Source of the DNA: a bacterium | Lineage (GTDB): Bacteria > Sumerlaeota > Sumerlaeia > SLMS01 | Length of the DNA: 42,719 nucleotides | Direction: 5' to 3' | Assembly (NCBI GenBank): GCA_016125005.1 | Contig: WGMQ01000016.1 | Location: 1-42,719 of the forward strand | Shown here: positions 22,413 through 30,812 of the stretch, piece after piece | Layout: every line of letters starts with the position of its first letter | Numbering within the stretch: position 1 is the first letter of the stretch | Made by a program: the position numbers and the translations under genes | The notes under the pieces: model-generated | Told to the model about the DNA's origin: nothing | Seen by the model: only the letters and a program-made list of their open reading frames with translations | Databases searched by the model: none

Positions 22413-24830
22413 ATGAGTGAATTCAAGCAACAGTCCATCAATGGGCTGAACTTCACCGAACACGTCATCGAAATCCCCTTTGGCGAAAACCGCACCCTCG
22501 AACTGCGCACTGGCAAGCTGGCCAAGCAGTCCGCCGGTGCCGTCCTGGCCCGCTGCGGCGACACCGTCGCCCTCGTGGCCGTCGTTGTGGCCGACAAGCG
22601 CACCGACAAGGACTTCTTCCCCCTGATGGTCGACTACCGCGAGAAGTTCTACGCGGGCGGCCGTATCCCCGGCGGCTTCTTCAAGCGCGAGGCCCGTCCC
22701 TCCGACGGCGAAACCCTCCGCGCCCGCCTCATCGACCGCACGATCCGCCCGATGTTCGCCGAGGGCTTCCTCAACGAAGTCCAGGTCTACGTCACGATCC
22801 TTTCGACCGATAAGCAGAACCCCGCCGAGCTGGTCGCGATGGCCGGTGCCAGCGCCGCCCTGCACATCTCGCAGGTGCCCCTCGTCAAGCCCATCGCCGG
22901 TAGCCGCATCGGCTGCATCGAAGGCAAGCTGGTGGTCAACCCGACCGCCGACGAGACCGCCAAGAGCACGCTCGACCTGGTCGTTGCCGGCCACAGCGAC
23001 GGCATCAACATGGTGGAATGCGGCGCCCAGGAAGTCTCCGAGGACCTCATGGTCGAGGCCTTGGAGCTCGCCCACGCCAACATCAAGACCATCTGCCGCG
23101 GCATCGAGGCCTTCCGCAAGGCCTGCGGCAAGCCCAAGATGAGCTACGAAGTTCCCGCCAAGAACCCGGAAATCCTCAAGGAAGTGGCCAAGCTCATGGG
23201 CCCCCACATCCTTGAAATCCAGGCCACGCTCGACAAGTCCGGCCGCGACGCCCGCGTCAAGAAGGCCGTCGACGAGGTCAGCGCCCAGCTCATCGAGAAG
23301 TTCCCCGAATCGGAAGGCGAGATCGCCGATGCCGTTTACCTGATCGACGAGAAGGCCATGCGCCGCCGCGTCGTGAAGGAAGGCATCCGCGCCGACGGCC
23401 GCCGCACCACGGAAGTCCGTCCCATCTGGACCGAGACCGACGTCCTCCCCCGCGTGCACGGCTCCGCCGTCTTCACCCGCGGCCAGACCCAGGCCCTCTC
23501 CGTGGTTACCCTCGGCAGCGTCGACGACAAGCAGCTCATCGACGACATGACGGGCGTGACCTTCAAGCGCTTCCTGCTGCACTACAACTTCCCGTCCTTC
23601 TCGGTCGGTGAAGTCCGTCCGCCCCGCGGACCGGGCCGCCGCGAGATCGGCCACGGCGCCCTCGCCGAGCGCGCCATCTTCTCGGCCCTCCCCCCCGAGA
23701 CCGAGTTCCCCTACACGATCCGCGCCGTCGTCGAGATCCTTGAGTCCAACGGTTCCTCCTCCATGGCGACCGTGTGCTCCACCTCGATGGCCCTCATGGA
23801 CGCCGGCGTCCCGATCAAGTCCCCCGTCGCGGGCGTCGCGATGGGCCTCATCACCGACGACGAAGGCAACCTGGCCATCCTTACCGACATCCAGGGCATC
23901 GAAGACCACGTCGGCGACATGGACTTCAAGGTGACCGGCACGGACAAGGGCATCACCGCCCTCCAGATGGACATCAAGATCGAAGGCATCACGCGCGAAG
24001 TCCTAGCCCACGCCCTCGAGCAGGCCCGCGAAGCCCGCCTCTATATCCTCGGCAAGATGGCTGAGTCCATCACCACCACCCGCGCCGAGATGAAGCCCCA
24101 CACCCCGCGCATCACCACCGTCATGGTTCCGCAGGAGAAGATCCGCGAAGTCATCGGCAGCGGCGGCAAGGTCATCCGCGACATCGTCGAGAAGTCCGGC
24201 GCCAAGGTGGACATCGAGGACAGCGGCGCCTGCTACGTCATGGCTGAGGACGCTGCGGCGGCCCAGAAGGCCATCGACATGATCCGCGCCATCATCCGCG
24301 AGATCGAGCCGGGCGAGATCATCACCGGCAAGGTCATCCGCGTCATCGAGTCCGGCGCCATCGTCGACCTCGGCGGCGGCAAGGACGGCATGTGCCACAT
24401 CAGCGAGCTTGAGCACCGCCGCGTGGCAGCCGTGACCGACGTCGTCAACGAAGGCGACATGGTCACCGTCAAGGTGCTGGACGTCGACAAGGAGCGCGGC
24501 CGCGTGAAGCTGAGCCGCAAGGCCCTCATCCCCCGCGAAGACGGCACCCTTGAGGAAGACCGTCCCCGTGGTGGCGACCGCGGCGATCGTGGAGATCGCG
24601 GCGGCCGTGGCGGAGACCGTGGTGGCTATCGCGGCGACCGCGGCGGAGATCGTGGGGACCGTGGCGACCGTGGAGATCGCGGCGGTGACCGTGGCGGAGA
24701 CCGCTCCTCTTCTCCCGCCCCGCAGGCCTCCCCCGCTCCCGCTCCCGCTTCCGAAGGCACCGGCGACGCCGAAAGCCGTCGTCCCCGTCGCCCGCGCCCG
24801 CCCCGTGGCAACCGCGAAGACGAGTCCTGA
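22413..24830 (+). CDS. pnp: Polyribonucleotide nucleotidyltransferase (PNPase) with RGG/RGD-rich tail
   Basis: 3'-5' phosphorolytic exoribonuclease of mRNA decay. 805 residues against about 700 in most PNPases. RNase PH-like domain 1 (about 12-145, with FFKREARPSDGETL), helical linker, RNase PH-like domain 2 (about 325-540, with RPPRGPGRREIGHG and the active-site region around GVPIKSPVAGVAMGL), KH domain with G-S-G-G (near 582-585), and S1 domain (about 632-702). The extra 90-100 residues are a low-complexity tail of repeated RGD, RGG and GDR units, then Ser/Pro/Ala and Arg/Pro-rich sequence. Codons are strongly biased to C- and G-ending forms, as in highly expressed genes. Confidence 0.96.
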   Translation: MSEFKQQSINGLNFTEHVIEIPFGENRTLELRTGKLAKQSAGAVLARCGDTVALVAVVVADKRTDKDFFPLMVDYREKFYAGGRIPGGFFKREARPSDGETLRARLIDRTIRPMFAEGFLNEVQVYVTILSTDKQNPAELVAMAGASAALHISQVPLVKPIAGSRIGCIEGKLVVNPTADETAKSTLDLVVAGHSDGINMVECGAQEVSEDLMVEALELAHANIKTICRGIEAFRKACGKPKMSYEVPAKNPEILKEVAKLMGPHILEIQATLDKSGRDARVKKAVDEVSAQLIEKFPESEGEIADAVYLIDEKAMRRRVVKEGIRADGRRTTEVRPIWTETDVLPRVHGSAVFTRGQTQALSVVTLGSVDDKQLIDDMTGVTFKRFLLHYNFPSFSVGEVRPPRGPGRREIGHGALAERAIFSALPPETEFPYTIRAVVEILESNGSSSMATVCSTSMALMDAGVPIKSPVAGVAMGLITDDEGNLAILTDIQGIEDHVGDMDFKVTGTDKGITALQMDIKIEGITREVLAHALEQAREARLYILGKMAESITTTRAEMKPHTPRITTVMVPQEKIREVIGSGGKVIRDIVEKSGAKVDIEDSGACYVMAEDAAAAQKAIDMIRAIIREIEPGEIITGKVIRVIESGAIVDLGGGKDGMCHISELEHRRVAAVTDVVNEGDMVTVKVLDVDKERGRVKLSRKALIPREDGTLEEDRPRGGDRGDRGDRGGRGGDRGGYRGDRGGDRGDRGDRGDRGGDRGGDRSSSPAPQASPAPAPASEGTGDAESRRPRRPRPPRGNREDES

Positions 24831-24856
24831 GACCTGAAGTAACCCAGCCATCCCCC

Positions 24857-24888
24857 CTCCCCCGGCGCCTCGGCTCCGGGGGAGTTTT
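24857..24888 (+). terminator. Intrinsic terminator after pnp
   Basis: CTCCCCCGG (24857-24865) pairs perfectly with CCGGGGGAG (24876-24884), followed by a short TTTT (24885-24888). Confidence 0.8.
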
Positions 24889-24989
24889 CATACCCCGCCC
24901 ATTGGAAGCCCCTTTCCCGTTGCAGGGATCGGCGGCGCTCCTTCAAATATCCCTCAGCGTTATCCCCCCAGTGCATCGCCGGAGTCCCC

Positions 24990-26576
24990 ATGTCGCGCCC
25001 CACCATCAAGAGACTTCTCCTCATCAATCCCCCCACGGGCCTCTATCGGCGCGATGACCGGTGCCAGTGCACCGTCGAGGACCAGACCGTTCAGGTCGTC
25101 TTCCCGCCCATGGATCTGGCCCTTTCCGCCGCGTGCGCGGAGCGGGTCGGTGTGGAGTGCCGCATCGAGGACTACCCCGCAGTCCGCCGCGGCTGGGACC
25201 ACTTCCTCGCAGACCTGGATGAGTTCAAGCCCGACGCGCTTGTGCTGAACTCCACCACGGCGACCCTCGCCGGTGACCTGGAAACGTGCCGTCTTGCCAA
25301 GGAAAAGTTCCCCACCATCCTGACGATGGCCAAGGGCGAGACCCTCGTGGTGAACGCCATCACGGTGCTGCGCGACCACCCGGAACTCGACATCGTGCTC
25401 CCGAACGAAGGCGAGCTGTCCGTCGCGGAAATGGCCAGCGGCGTTGCCCTGTGCGACATCAAGGGTCTTCACTTCCGCGGCGAGGTGCTGGAGTCCTTCG
25501 GCGAGCCCGCCGCGCCCACGCTGGCCGAGCCCATGGGCAAGGCCCAGGTCGCCAAGTCCAAGGTCCGCCAGGTCGCCGAGGACCGTGTCGCCGTGCTGGA
25601 GCCCGAACAGGGTCTCGCCGGACGCGTGTTCTTCACGGGCAAGCGCGAGCTGAACCAGGACCTTGACGCGCTGCCACTCCCCGCGCGCCATCTGCTGAAA
25701 AACCACGTCTATATTTCGCCGGAAACCGGCAACCCCATCGCCGTGGTCCACGGCAACCGCGGCTGCCCGTCCAAGTGCGTCTTCTGCCCCGCCGGCACGC
25801 TGACCGACTTCACGGTCCGTTACCGGAGCATCGACAGCATCATCCGCGAACTGCGCGACTGCGTGGAGACCCACGGCGTGCGCGAGTTCCTCTTCCACGG
25901 CGACACATTCACCATCAACAAGAAGTGGCTGCTCGAGCTGTGCGCCCGCATTCGCTCCGAGAAGCTGGATGTGCGCTGGGGCTGCAACTCGCGCGTCGAC
26001 ACCATGGACGACGAACGCGCCCAGGCGATGAAGTCGGCCGGCTGCTGGGTCGTTGCCTTCGGCATCGAGACCGGCGACGACGAGATGCTGAAGCACATGA
26101 AGAAGAACGCCACCACGGCCCAGGCGCGCGACGCGGTTGCCTGCGTGAAGCGCAACGGCCTGCGCGTCCACACGTTCTTCGTGATCGGCCTCCCCTGGGA
26201 AACCGAGGAGACGCTGGAACGCACATGGAAGTTCATCCAGGACCTGGACCCGGACTTCTTCGACTTCAACATCGCGACACCGCTCCCCGGTACGGAACTG
26301 CACGGCATCGCGCTGGAGAACAACCTGTTCGAGCAGAAGTACGACCCGGCCCGCACCGGCTACGCCAGCGGATCGACGCGCACGCTGAGCGGGCTCGACT
26401 CGGAGTTCCTCCAGAAATGGCGGCGCGAACACCTGCTGAAGCTGTACCTGCGCCCCCGCTACATCGCCCGAATGCTCACCCGCGCCGGCGGCGCCAAGCA
26501 GACGATGCAATACGTCAAGGCAGGAACCAAGCGCCTGCGCCAACTGCTCAGCACCAGCGGCAGCGCCGCGGGGTGA
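24990..26576 (+). CDS. B12-binding-domain radical SAM protein
   Basis: 528 residues. The N-terminal Rossmann-like part (about 1-150: RLLLINPPTGLYRR, DALVLNSTTATLAGDLE) resembles the cobalamin-binding domain of the BchE/HpnJ-like group. The radical SAM core has the cluster motif GCPSKCVFCPAG (Cys 259, 263, 266), GIETGDDEMLKHMKKN and FFVIGLPWETEE, ending in a typical C-terminal helical stretch. Such enzymes methylate or rearrange unreactive carbons in lipids, natural products and cofactors; the substrate cannot be told here. The N-terminal domain lacks the classic DxHxxG cobalamin ligand, as is common in this group. A 50-residue Ala/Lys-rich insertion separates the two domains. It follows the pnp terminator and is 20 bp before a small gene. 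Confidence 0.88.
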   Translation: MSRPTIKRLLLINPPTGLYRRDDRCQCTVEDQTVQVVFPPMDLALSAACAERVGVECRIEDYPAVRRGWDHFLADLDEFKPDALVLNSTTATLAGDLETCRLAKEKFPTILTMAKGETLVVNAITVLRDHPELDIVLPNEGELSVAEMASGVALCDIKGLHFRGEVLESFGEPAAPTLAEPMGKAQVAKSKVRQVAEDRVAVLEPEQGLAGRVFFTGKRELNQDLDALPLPARHLLKNHVYISPETGNPIAVVHGNRGCPSKCVFCPAGTLTDFTVRYRSIDSIIRELRDCVETHGVREFLFHGDTFTINKKWLLELCARIRSEKLDVRWGCNSRVDTMDDERAQAMKSAGCWVVAFGIETGDDEMLKHMKKNATTAQARDAVACVKRNGLRVHTFFVIGLPWETEETLERTWKFIQDLDPDFFDFNIATPLPGTELHGIALENNLFEQKYDPARTGYASGSTRTLSGLDSEFLQKWRREHLLKLYLRPRYIARMLTRAGGAKQTMQYVKAGTKRLRQLLSTSGSAAG

Positions 26577-26596
26577 GGGGGAAACCCTGACAACTA

Positions 26597-26803
26597 ATGC
26601 CCTTTGAAATCTCCGGCGAGGAACTGAAGCGTCGCATCGACAAAGTCACGATGCTGAATGCCACGGTGCGGAAGCTCCGTCAGGCGGCGCTGGAGGCCTA
26701 CGAGCGGGGCGAGATCGCCTGGAAGCCGCAGCAGGACATCCGCACCGACACGCCCCACTGGCGTCGTGTCGCCGCCGAGCGGGGAATCGAGTTGAAGGAG
26801 TGA
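26597..26803 (+). CDS. Small hypothetical protein downstream of the radical SAM gene
   Basis: 68 residues, charged and mostly helical: MPFEISGEELKRRIDKVTML then a basic-acidic helix ending AERGIELKE. No signal peptide, membrane segment or cysteine. Codon use resembles the neighbouring genes and it lies 20 bp after the radical SAM gene on the same strand, so it is probably co-transcribed. There is no strong ribosome site. Unrecognised; a small partner or adaptor of the radical SAM enzyme is possible but unproven. Confidence 0.6.
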   Translation: MPFEISGEELKRRIDKVTMLNATVRKLRQAALEAYERGEIAWKPQQDIRTDTPHWRRVAAERGIELKE

Positions 26804-27079
26804 GGTCGCGCGCCAATGCGCGATGCGAGGCCTGCGGAGGGAAGGCAGAGGAGCGCTCCGAGAGAGCCTGATCATCGAGGCACCGGGGAGAGGATGAAAG
26901 AATGCAGTCAGGTGAGAATAGCAACCACCCCTCTCCGGCGTCATCTCATCGCATTGTTTTCTCCGCGACTCCCTGATAATGGTTCAATTCCGTCGAGTTG
27001 TCCCCCCCTGGTAGCAACAAGACGGGGCCGCGGGATGTTTCCATCCTACGGCCCCGATGAACGCCTCTGCTCGGTGATC
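26804..27079. other. Convergent intergenic region
   Basis: 276 bp between the small hypothetical gene and the minus-strand beta-helix gene. Apart from the hairpin at 27024-27055 and a rough CCGGGGAGAGG/CCCTCTCCGG inverted repeat (about 26882-26940) I see nothing in it. Confidence 0.5.
27024..27055 (-). terminator. Probable terminator of the beta-helix protein gene
   Basis: GGGGCCG (27024-27030) pairs with CGGCCCC (27049-27055), enclosing a second GGATG/CATCC stem. Read on the minus strand it lies 25-56 nt after the stop at 27080 and is followed by a weak T-rich GTCTTGTTG. Confidence 0.6.
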
Positions 27080-29137
27080 TCAGTCTTCGAACTGATTCCA
27101 GGCAGGAACTTCGGCGCTTGCATCACCAGCGTACCAGTCGCTGAAACCGGAAACCGGGCCGATGACGAGCGTGTTGCTGGTCGGCGTGACCAAGTAGGTG
27201 TTTTGTAGCAGGCCGCCCTCGAACTGATAGACGCTATCCAGATCGCCGACAAGACTGGCGGCGCTGGCCGGATCGTAGTTCCACGTGATGGTGGCGGTCC
27301 TCGTCGGCGGGATCGTGCCTGCGATGGTCAGGTATTCGTCGATGAGACCGCCCGTGCCGAACAACGGCGGAGCAACATCGCCGGTGGTCCGGCTGATCGT
27401 CGCGGTGGCGCCGGTTGTGCCGGTGGAGAAGCGCAGGATCACATCAAGAGCGGCAGTCACCGGAAACACATAGTCGATGTCTCCATCCATGTTGGTCCAC
27501 TGAAACGTGCTGTTCTCCGCGTCATTGTAGACAACGCTGGCTGCCTCGGTAACGGCGGCGGTGCCGCTCGGTGCCGCCGTCGAGAATCCCTCGAAATCCT
27601 CGATCTGAAGCGTCACATAGTACGCGCCATCGCCCGGCAGCGTGGCGGACCAAGTTCCCGCCTCCGGATCGACGGTGCCGGAAACCTCCGCCCAGTTGCC
27701 CGCGTTGACATAGTCGCGCGCGAAGATTCGGGCTGTAGGGATCACATTCTCTTCCGTGAAGGTGAACTCCCCGGACGCTGTCCCGACAGCAGTAGCGTCC
27801 GTGACCGTGACGCCGAGAAGGACAGGAGCGGTAGTATCGCGTTCCACGGCACCCATGTCGGCGGTCCCATTGATGACACGGGCTCCGCCGCGCTGGTCGT
27901 TGCCCATCGTGCCACCGGCGATCAGTTGGTCCGTTCCCGCATCAATCGCGGGGCTCCCAGCCAGGAGCGCGTGGGTGAGCGTCGGTCCGCCATTGTCCTG
28001 AAGTGGGCCGAGCAAGGCGTCGATCGGAGTGCTTGGGGTCCCAATCATGTCGGAGGCCTGCGCGTTGTTTACCGTCAATCCAGTCGCGGTGGCGCCGATC
28101 AGATTATTTCCCTGGCTGACGAAATTTCCCGTCGAGATTTGGCCGAGGTCATTGGCCGCGCTGGAAGTCAAAGTATTGCCTGCGATCACACAGTTCCGAA
28201 GAGTGTGCGCTTCTGAACCCAAGCTGCAAATGCCGCCGCCAGCCGAACTCGCGGTATTGCCGGTGATGGTGCAACTTTCCAAATTCGTGACGCCGACGGC
28301 GTAGATGGCACCGCCGAGGATGCCTGTGTTGCCGCTGAACGTGCTCCTACGGATGTTGGTGACTCTCGTCCCGCCAGCCGTCCGAATGGCACCACCACTC
28401 TTTGTTCCGGCAAGATTATTGGAAAAAGTGCACTGGTCAATCGTGGTTGCCACGTCCGTCCAGACGCCCGCAGCGTCCGACTTCGAGTTGGTCGAATTGT
28501 CTCTGATGGTCGTTCGCGACATGGAGAAGCTGGTGCCGCCGGCATGAATTCCAGCACCCGAGAAGTTAGCGGACCCAACGCTAGACGTAGTAAAGTTCGA
28601 GTGGACCAGAGAATCGGTGACGACCAACGTCCCGTGAGAGGAGAGTCCGCCTCCAGCGTAAGTATTGCTGGTATCGATGATCGCACCTTGGGCGATCTCC
28701 ACCCGCTCGATGGTGGTATTGGACGAACTGGTCGTGCGAATGTTACCGCCATAGACGCCTGTGCCGGCAAGGCGGCCACGGCGTACCGTCAAGTCGCGCA
28801 GGACCAACGTGGCAGCATTAGCCAGGAAGACTCGCCGGTTGTGGGTACCGGTCCCGCCAAGTTCCTGCGGCAGGTCTCCCGCCTCGACGATGGTAACGCC
28901 CATTCCCGCTCCCTCGATCGTCAGTGCATTGCCTCCGTCCCCGGTAATCGTCGGCAAATCGGCGGTCAGCGTGATCGTCCCGGAGGCGATAGTGATGGTG
29001 TCGGACTCGCCGTTGCTGTTGGCGGTGGTGATGGCTCCGGCCAGTTCGGACTCGCTGCTTACGCTAAAGGTCGCCGCGGTGAGGGCCGCCGGAAGGCACA
29101 GAGTCGCACAAATCAGTCTGGTGAATTCTTTTCTCAT
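27080..29137 (-). CDS. Secreted right-handed beta-helix protein with choice-of-anchor Q-type domain
   Basis: 685 residues. A signal peptide (1-21, cut near LTAA) is followed by a long parallel beta-helix with recurrent short Asn/Ser/Gly-rich turns (SGNTGILGGAIYAVG, TGNTASSAGGGICSLGS, AGNTLTSSAANDLG). Then comes the block DNGGPTLTHALLAGSPAIDAG and QRGGARVINGTADMGAVE, the hallmark of choice-of-anchor Q domains in surface and secreted proteins of PVC/FCB bacteria. About 250 further residues form Ig-like and beta-sandwich segments rich in Thr/Asp; the end, SGFSDWYAGDASAEVPAWNQ, is not a known sorting signal. Likely an extracellular or cell-surface protein; no catalytic residues identified. Start ATG follows AAGAGG at a wide spacing. 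Confidence 0.82.
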   Translation of the reverse strand: MRKEFTRLICATLCLPAALTAATFSVSSESELAGAITTANSNGESDTITIASGTITLTADLPTITGDGGNALTIEGAGMGVTIVEAGDLPQELGGTGTHNRRVFLANAATLVLRDLTVRRGRLAGTGVYGGNIRTTSSSNTTIERVEIAQGAIIDTSNTYAGGGLSSHGTLVVTDSLVHSNFTTSSVGSANFSGAGIHAGGTSFSMSRTTIRDNSTNSKSDAAGVWTDVATTIDQCTFSNNLAGTKSGGAIRTAGGTRVTNIRRSTFSGNTGILGGAIYAVGVTNLESCTITGNTASSAGGGICSLGSEAHTLRNCVIAGNTLTSSAANDLGQISTGNFVSQGNNLIGATATGLTVNNAQASDMIGTPSTPIDALLGPLQDNGGPTLTHALLAGSPAIDAGTDQLIAGGTMGNDQRGGARVINGTADMGAVERDTTAPVLLGVTVTDATAVGTASGEFTFTEENVIPTARIFARDYVNAGNWAEVSGTVDPEAGTWSATLPGDGAYYVTLQIEDFEGFSTAAPSGTAAVTEAASVVYNDAENSTFQWTNMDGDIDYVFPVTAALDVILRFSTGTTGATATISRTTGDVAPPLFGTGGLIDEYLTIAGTIPPTRTATITWNYDPASAASLVGDLDSVYQFEGGLLQNTYLVTPTSNTLVIGPVSGFSDWYAGDASAEVPAWNQFED

Positions 29138-29609
29138 GTGATCAAAGGCCTCTTTTCTGGTGTGGTCTGGAGGTTCAGAACCGGCAACGGTTCCGGGTGA
29201 AAGTGGCGTTGGCTGTGGCCAGCCGCCTCGTCATGGTGAGCGTCTCTCCACTGGAGCAGTCTCGCCCGCGTAGCACGAAGAGGCACTGCGATCCCAACAT
29301 AGAGCAATTAGACCGGGGTTATTCATCTGTGGAGTGACGAGTCAACCCGGGATGGGAGAGAATCGTGGATTTCGCATGGATTGAACAAGAATGGTTGTTT
29401 CCTCGGGAAAATCTAGGGGTAATCCCCACTCGCACAATCGCGGCTCTCACCGAATCAGGGAGGACGCGTCCAGCAGGCTGTCGCTTCCGCTCGATCACGC
29501 CCTCGGCGACGTTTTCCGTCCCGATTTTTCTTGCCGGTGTTCTGCCCGTCTCGAAAGGGTCCATTGCCCTGTCAGGCAGAAAAGCTCCCGGTGCTGACCG
29601 CAGACTCCC
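29138..29609. other. Divergent intergenic region (472 bp)
   Basis: Lies between the beta-helix gene (-) and the TPR gene (+) and should hold both promoters. A GAACCG-gcaa-CGGTTC hairpin sits at 29178-29193 in the 5' leader of the minus-strand gene, and a GGGG-taat-CCCC hairpin near 29412. No gene that I can support. Confidence 0.5.
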
Positions 29610-30653
29610 ATGATCCCTCACGCTGAAGACAACTCTCGTCGTTCGATCCCCCGCAAGGCGCAGGAATGGTGCGTCGAGGCGGAGAAGGCCGCCGCCGTGG
29701 CGGACTGGACCCGCGCGGTTGTTTGCTACCGGCGTGCACTGGAAATGGCTCCATTCTGTCAGGCTATCCGAGACGACTTTGAATGGGCGCTGGAGCAGCA
29801 GGTCGAGGCCATGCCGCCGGTCAGGGCGAAGAGAAATCCGACACCAGCCACGGTCGAGGTCGTTGCCGTGGAGCCCGAGGAGGAAGACGAGGCGCCGTCG
29901 CGTCGTGCTGCCCCCCAACCCCGGGCAAAGTCCCTGCCGCGCGCTCCCAAGCGCCGCGCCGGCTTCCCCAGCCGAACCTTGGCGATCGCGGCCTGTCTGG
30001 CCATCGCCGTCACCATCGCAGGAATTGGCATCGCCGTCGGAATCGCAAAGATGGTGGGGTCGGCGGCGAGCGGCCTCGATAGCCGCGACCTGACCGGCAT
30101 GGTCACGGGCAAGACTCCCCCACCCGAGCTGAAGACCGCGCTCATGGAAGGCAACCAACTCCTCGCCGCTCGCGAGCCGAAACGCGCCGCCGAGAAGTTT
30201 CGCCAAGCCTACAAGGACCATCCCGATTTCGCCGAGCAAATCATCGGTGGCTATGTGCTTTCTCTGAGGGGTCTCGGCGCGTCCGAGATGGGTGATCGGC
30301 GTTACGAGGCAGCCGCTGATGCCTTCGAGGAAGCCACGAAGGTGGAGCCATCCAACGCGGCGAACTGGCTGAGTCTCGGCAACGCCTACCGCGAGCTTTC
30401 GCGCACCTCCGCCATCGCGCGCGACACGAAGAAGAAGCGCACAGTTCTTGACGACTCCGAGAAGGCCTATCGCGAGGCGCTCAAGCTGGAGGACGGGAAC
30501 GGCGAGGCACTGCTCGGGTTGGCCCAGGTCTACTCGGCGCGCAACGATCGCAAGCTGGCAACGCAGACCTTCGAGAAGGTGGTGGCGCTCGCTCCTAATT
30601 CCCGCGAAGGGCAACAGGCGCGGCGCTCGCTTGACGAGTTGAAGAAAAAGTAA
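29610..30653 (+). CDS. Membrane-anchored TPR protein
   Basis: 347 residues. The N-terminal cytoplasmic segment has one TPR-like unit (about 14-47, EWCVEAEKAAAVADWTRAVV) and then a disordered Glu/Pro/Arg-rich linker (70-120). One membrane helix spans about 123-149, and a second region carries three to four TPR units (about 168-345; NAANWLSLGNAYRELS, NGEALLGLAQVYSARN, LATQTFEKVVALAP). TPRs mediate protein-protein contacts, so this is probably a scaffold linking cytoplasmic and periplasmic partners. Upstream of rpe with a 159-bp gap, so a shared operon is uncertain. No specific function can be given. Confidence 0.75.
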   Translation: MIPHAEDNSRRSIPRKAQEWCVEAEKAAAVADWTRAVVCYRRALEMAPFCQAIRDDFEWALEQQVEAMPPVRAKRNPTPATVEVVAVEPEEEDEAPSRRAAPQPRAKSLPRAPKRRAGFPSRTLAIAACLAIAVTIAGIGIAVGIAKMVGSAASGLDSRDLTGMVTGKTPPPELKTALMEGNQLLAAREPKRAAEKFRQAYKDHPDFAEQIIGGYVLSLRGLGASEMGDRRYEAAADAFEEATKVEPSNAANWLSLGNAYRELSRTSAIARDTKKKRTVLDDSEKAYREALKLEDGNGEALLGLAQVYSARNDRKLATQTFEKVVALAPNSREGQQARRSLDELKKK

Positions 30654-30705
30654 CCGGCCCGTCGCGGGATCGTCGGGTACCAACCCAAACCGGTTGGGGT
30701 TTGTG

Positions 30706-30732
30706 CGCGGAAAAAGCAAGGACTTTTCCGCG
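30706..30732 (+). promoter_or_regulatory. Hairpin between the TPR gene and rpe
   Basis: CGCGGAAAA (30706-30714) and TTTTCCGCG (30724-30732) form a perfect 9-bp stem with a 9-nt loop. No T-run follows, so it may be a weak terminator or an element of the rpe leader. Just upstream, AACCCAAACC/GGTTGGGGTT (30682-30701) is a near-palindrome with one mismatch, a possible protein-binding site. Confidence 0.45.
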
Positions 30733-30812
30733 GGAATTTCATCCTTGCGCTGTCAGCGGGGCGGTTCCGATAACCGTCTCCCTTCGACAGGATAGGATTG
30801 GAGTTCCCTCCG

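Noticed and set aside
22298..22420. 40-codon frame overlapping the pnp start
   Set aside because: No ribosome site, no coding-like pattern; probably chance.
22272..23909. 545-residue open frame on the minus strand opposite pnp
   Set aside because: Antisense shadow of pnp caused by strongly biased GC-rich third positions; pnp matches its family along the whole length.
24567..24710. Tandem DNA repeat in the pnp 3' region
   Set aside because: It is coding low complexity (RGD/RGG codons), reported under PNPase rather than as a separate DNA repeat.
24960..26543. 527-residue minus-strand frame opposite the radical SAM gene
   Set aside because: Antisense shadow; low-complexity Ala/Gly/Asp/His composition and no domain.
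29319..30719. 466-residue minus-strand frame opposite the TPR gene
   Set aside because: Long but reads as antisense of a clearly TPR-like protein; no recognisable domain and no ribosome site. Its terminal part over 29319-29564 was also judged noncoding.
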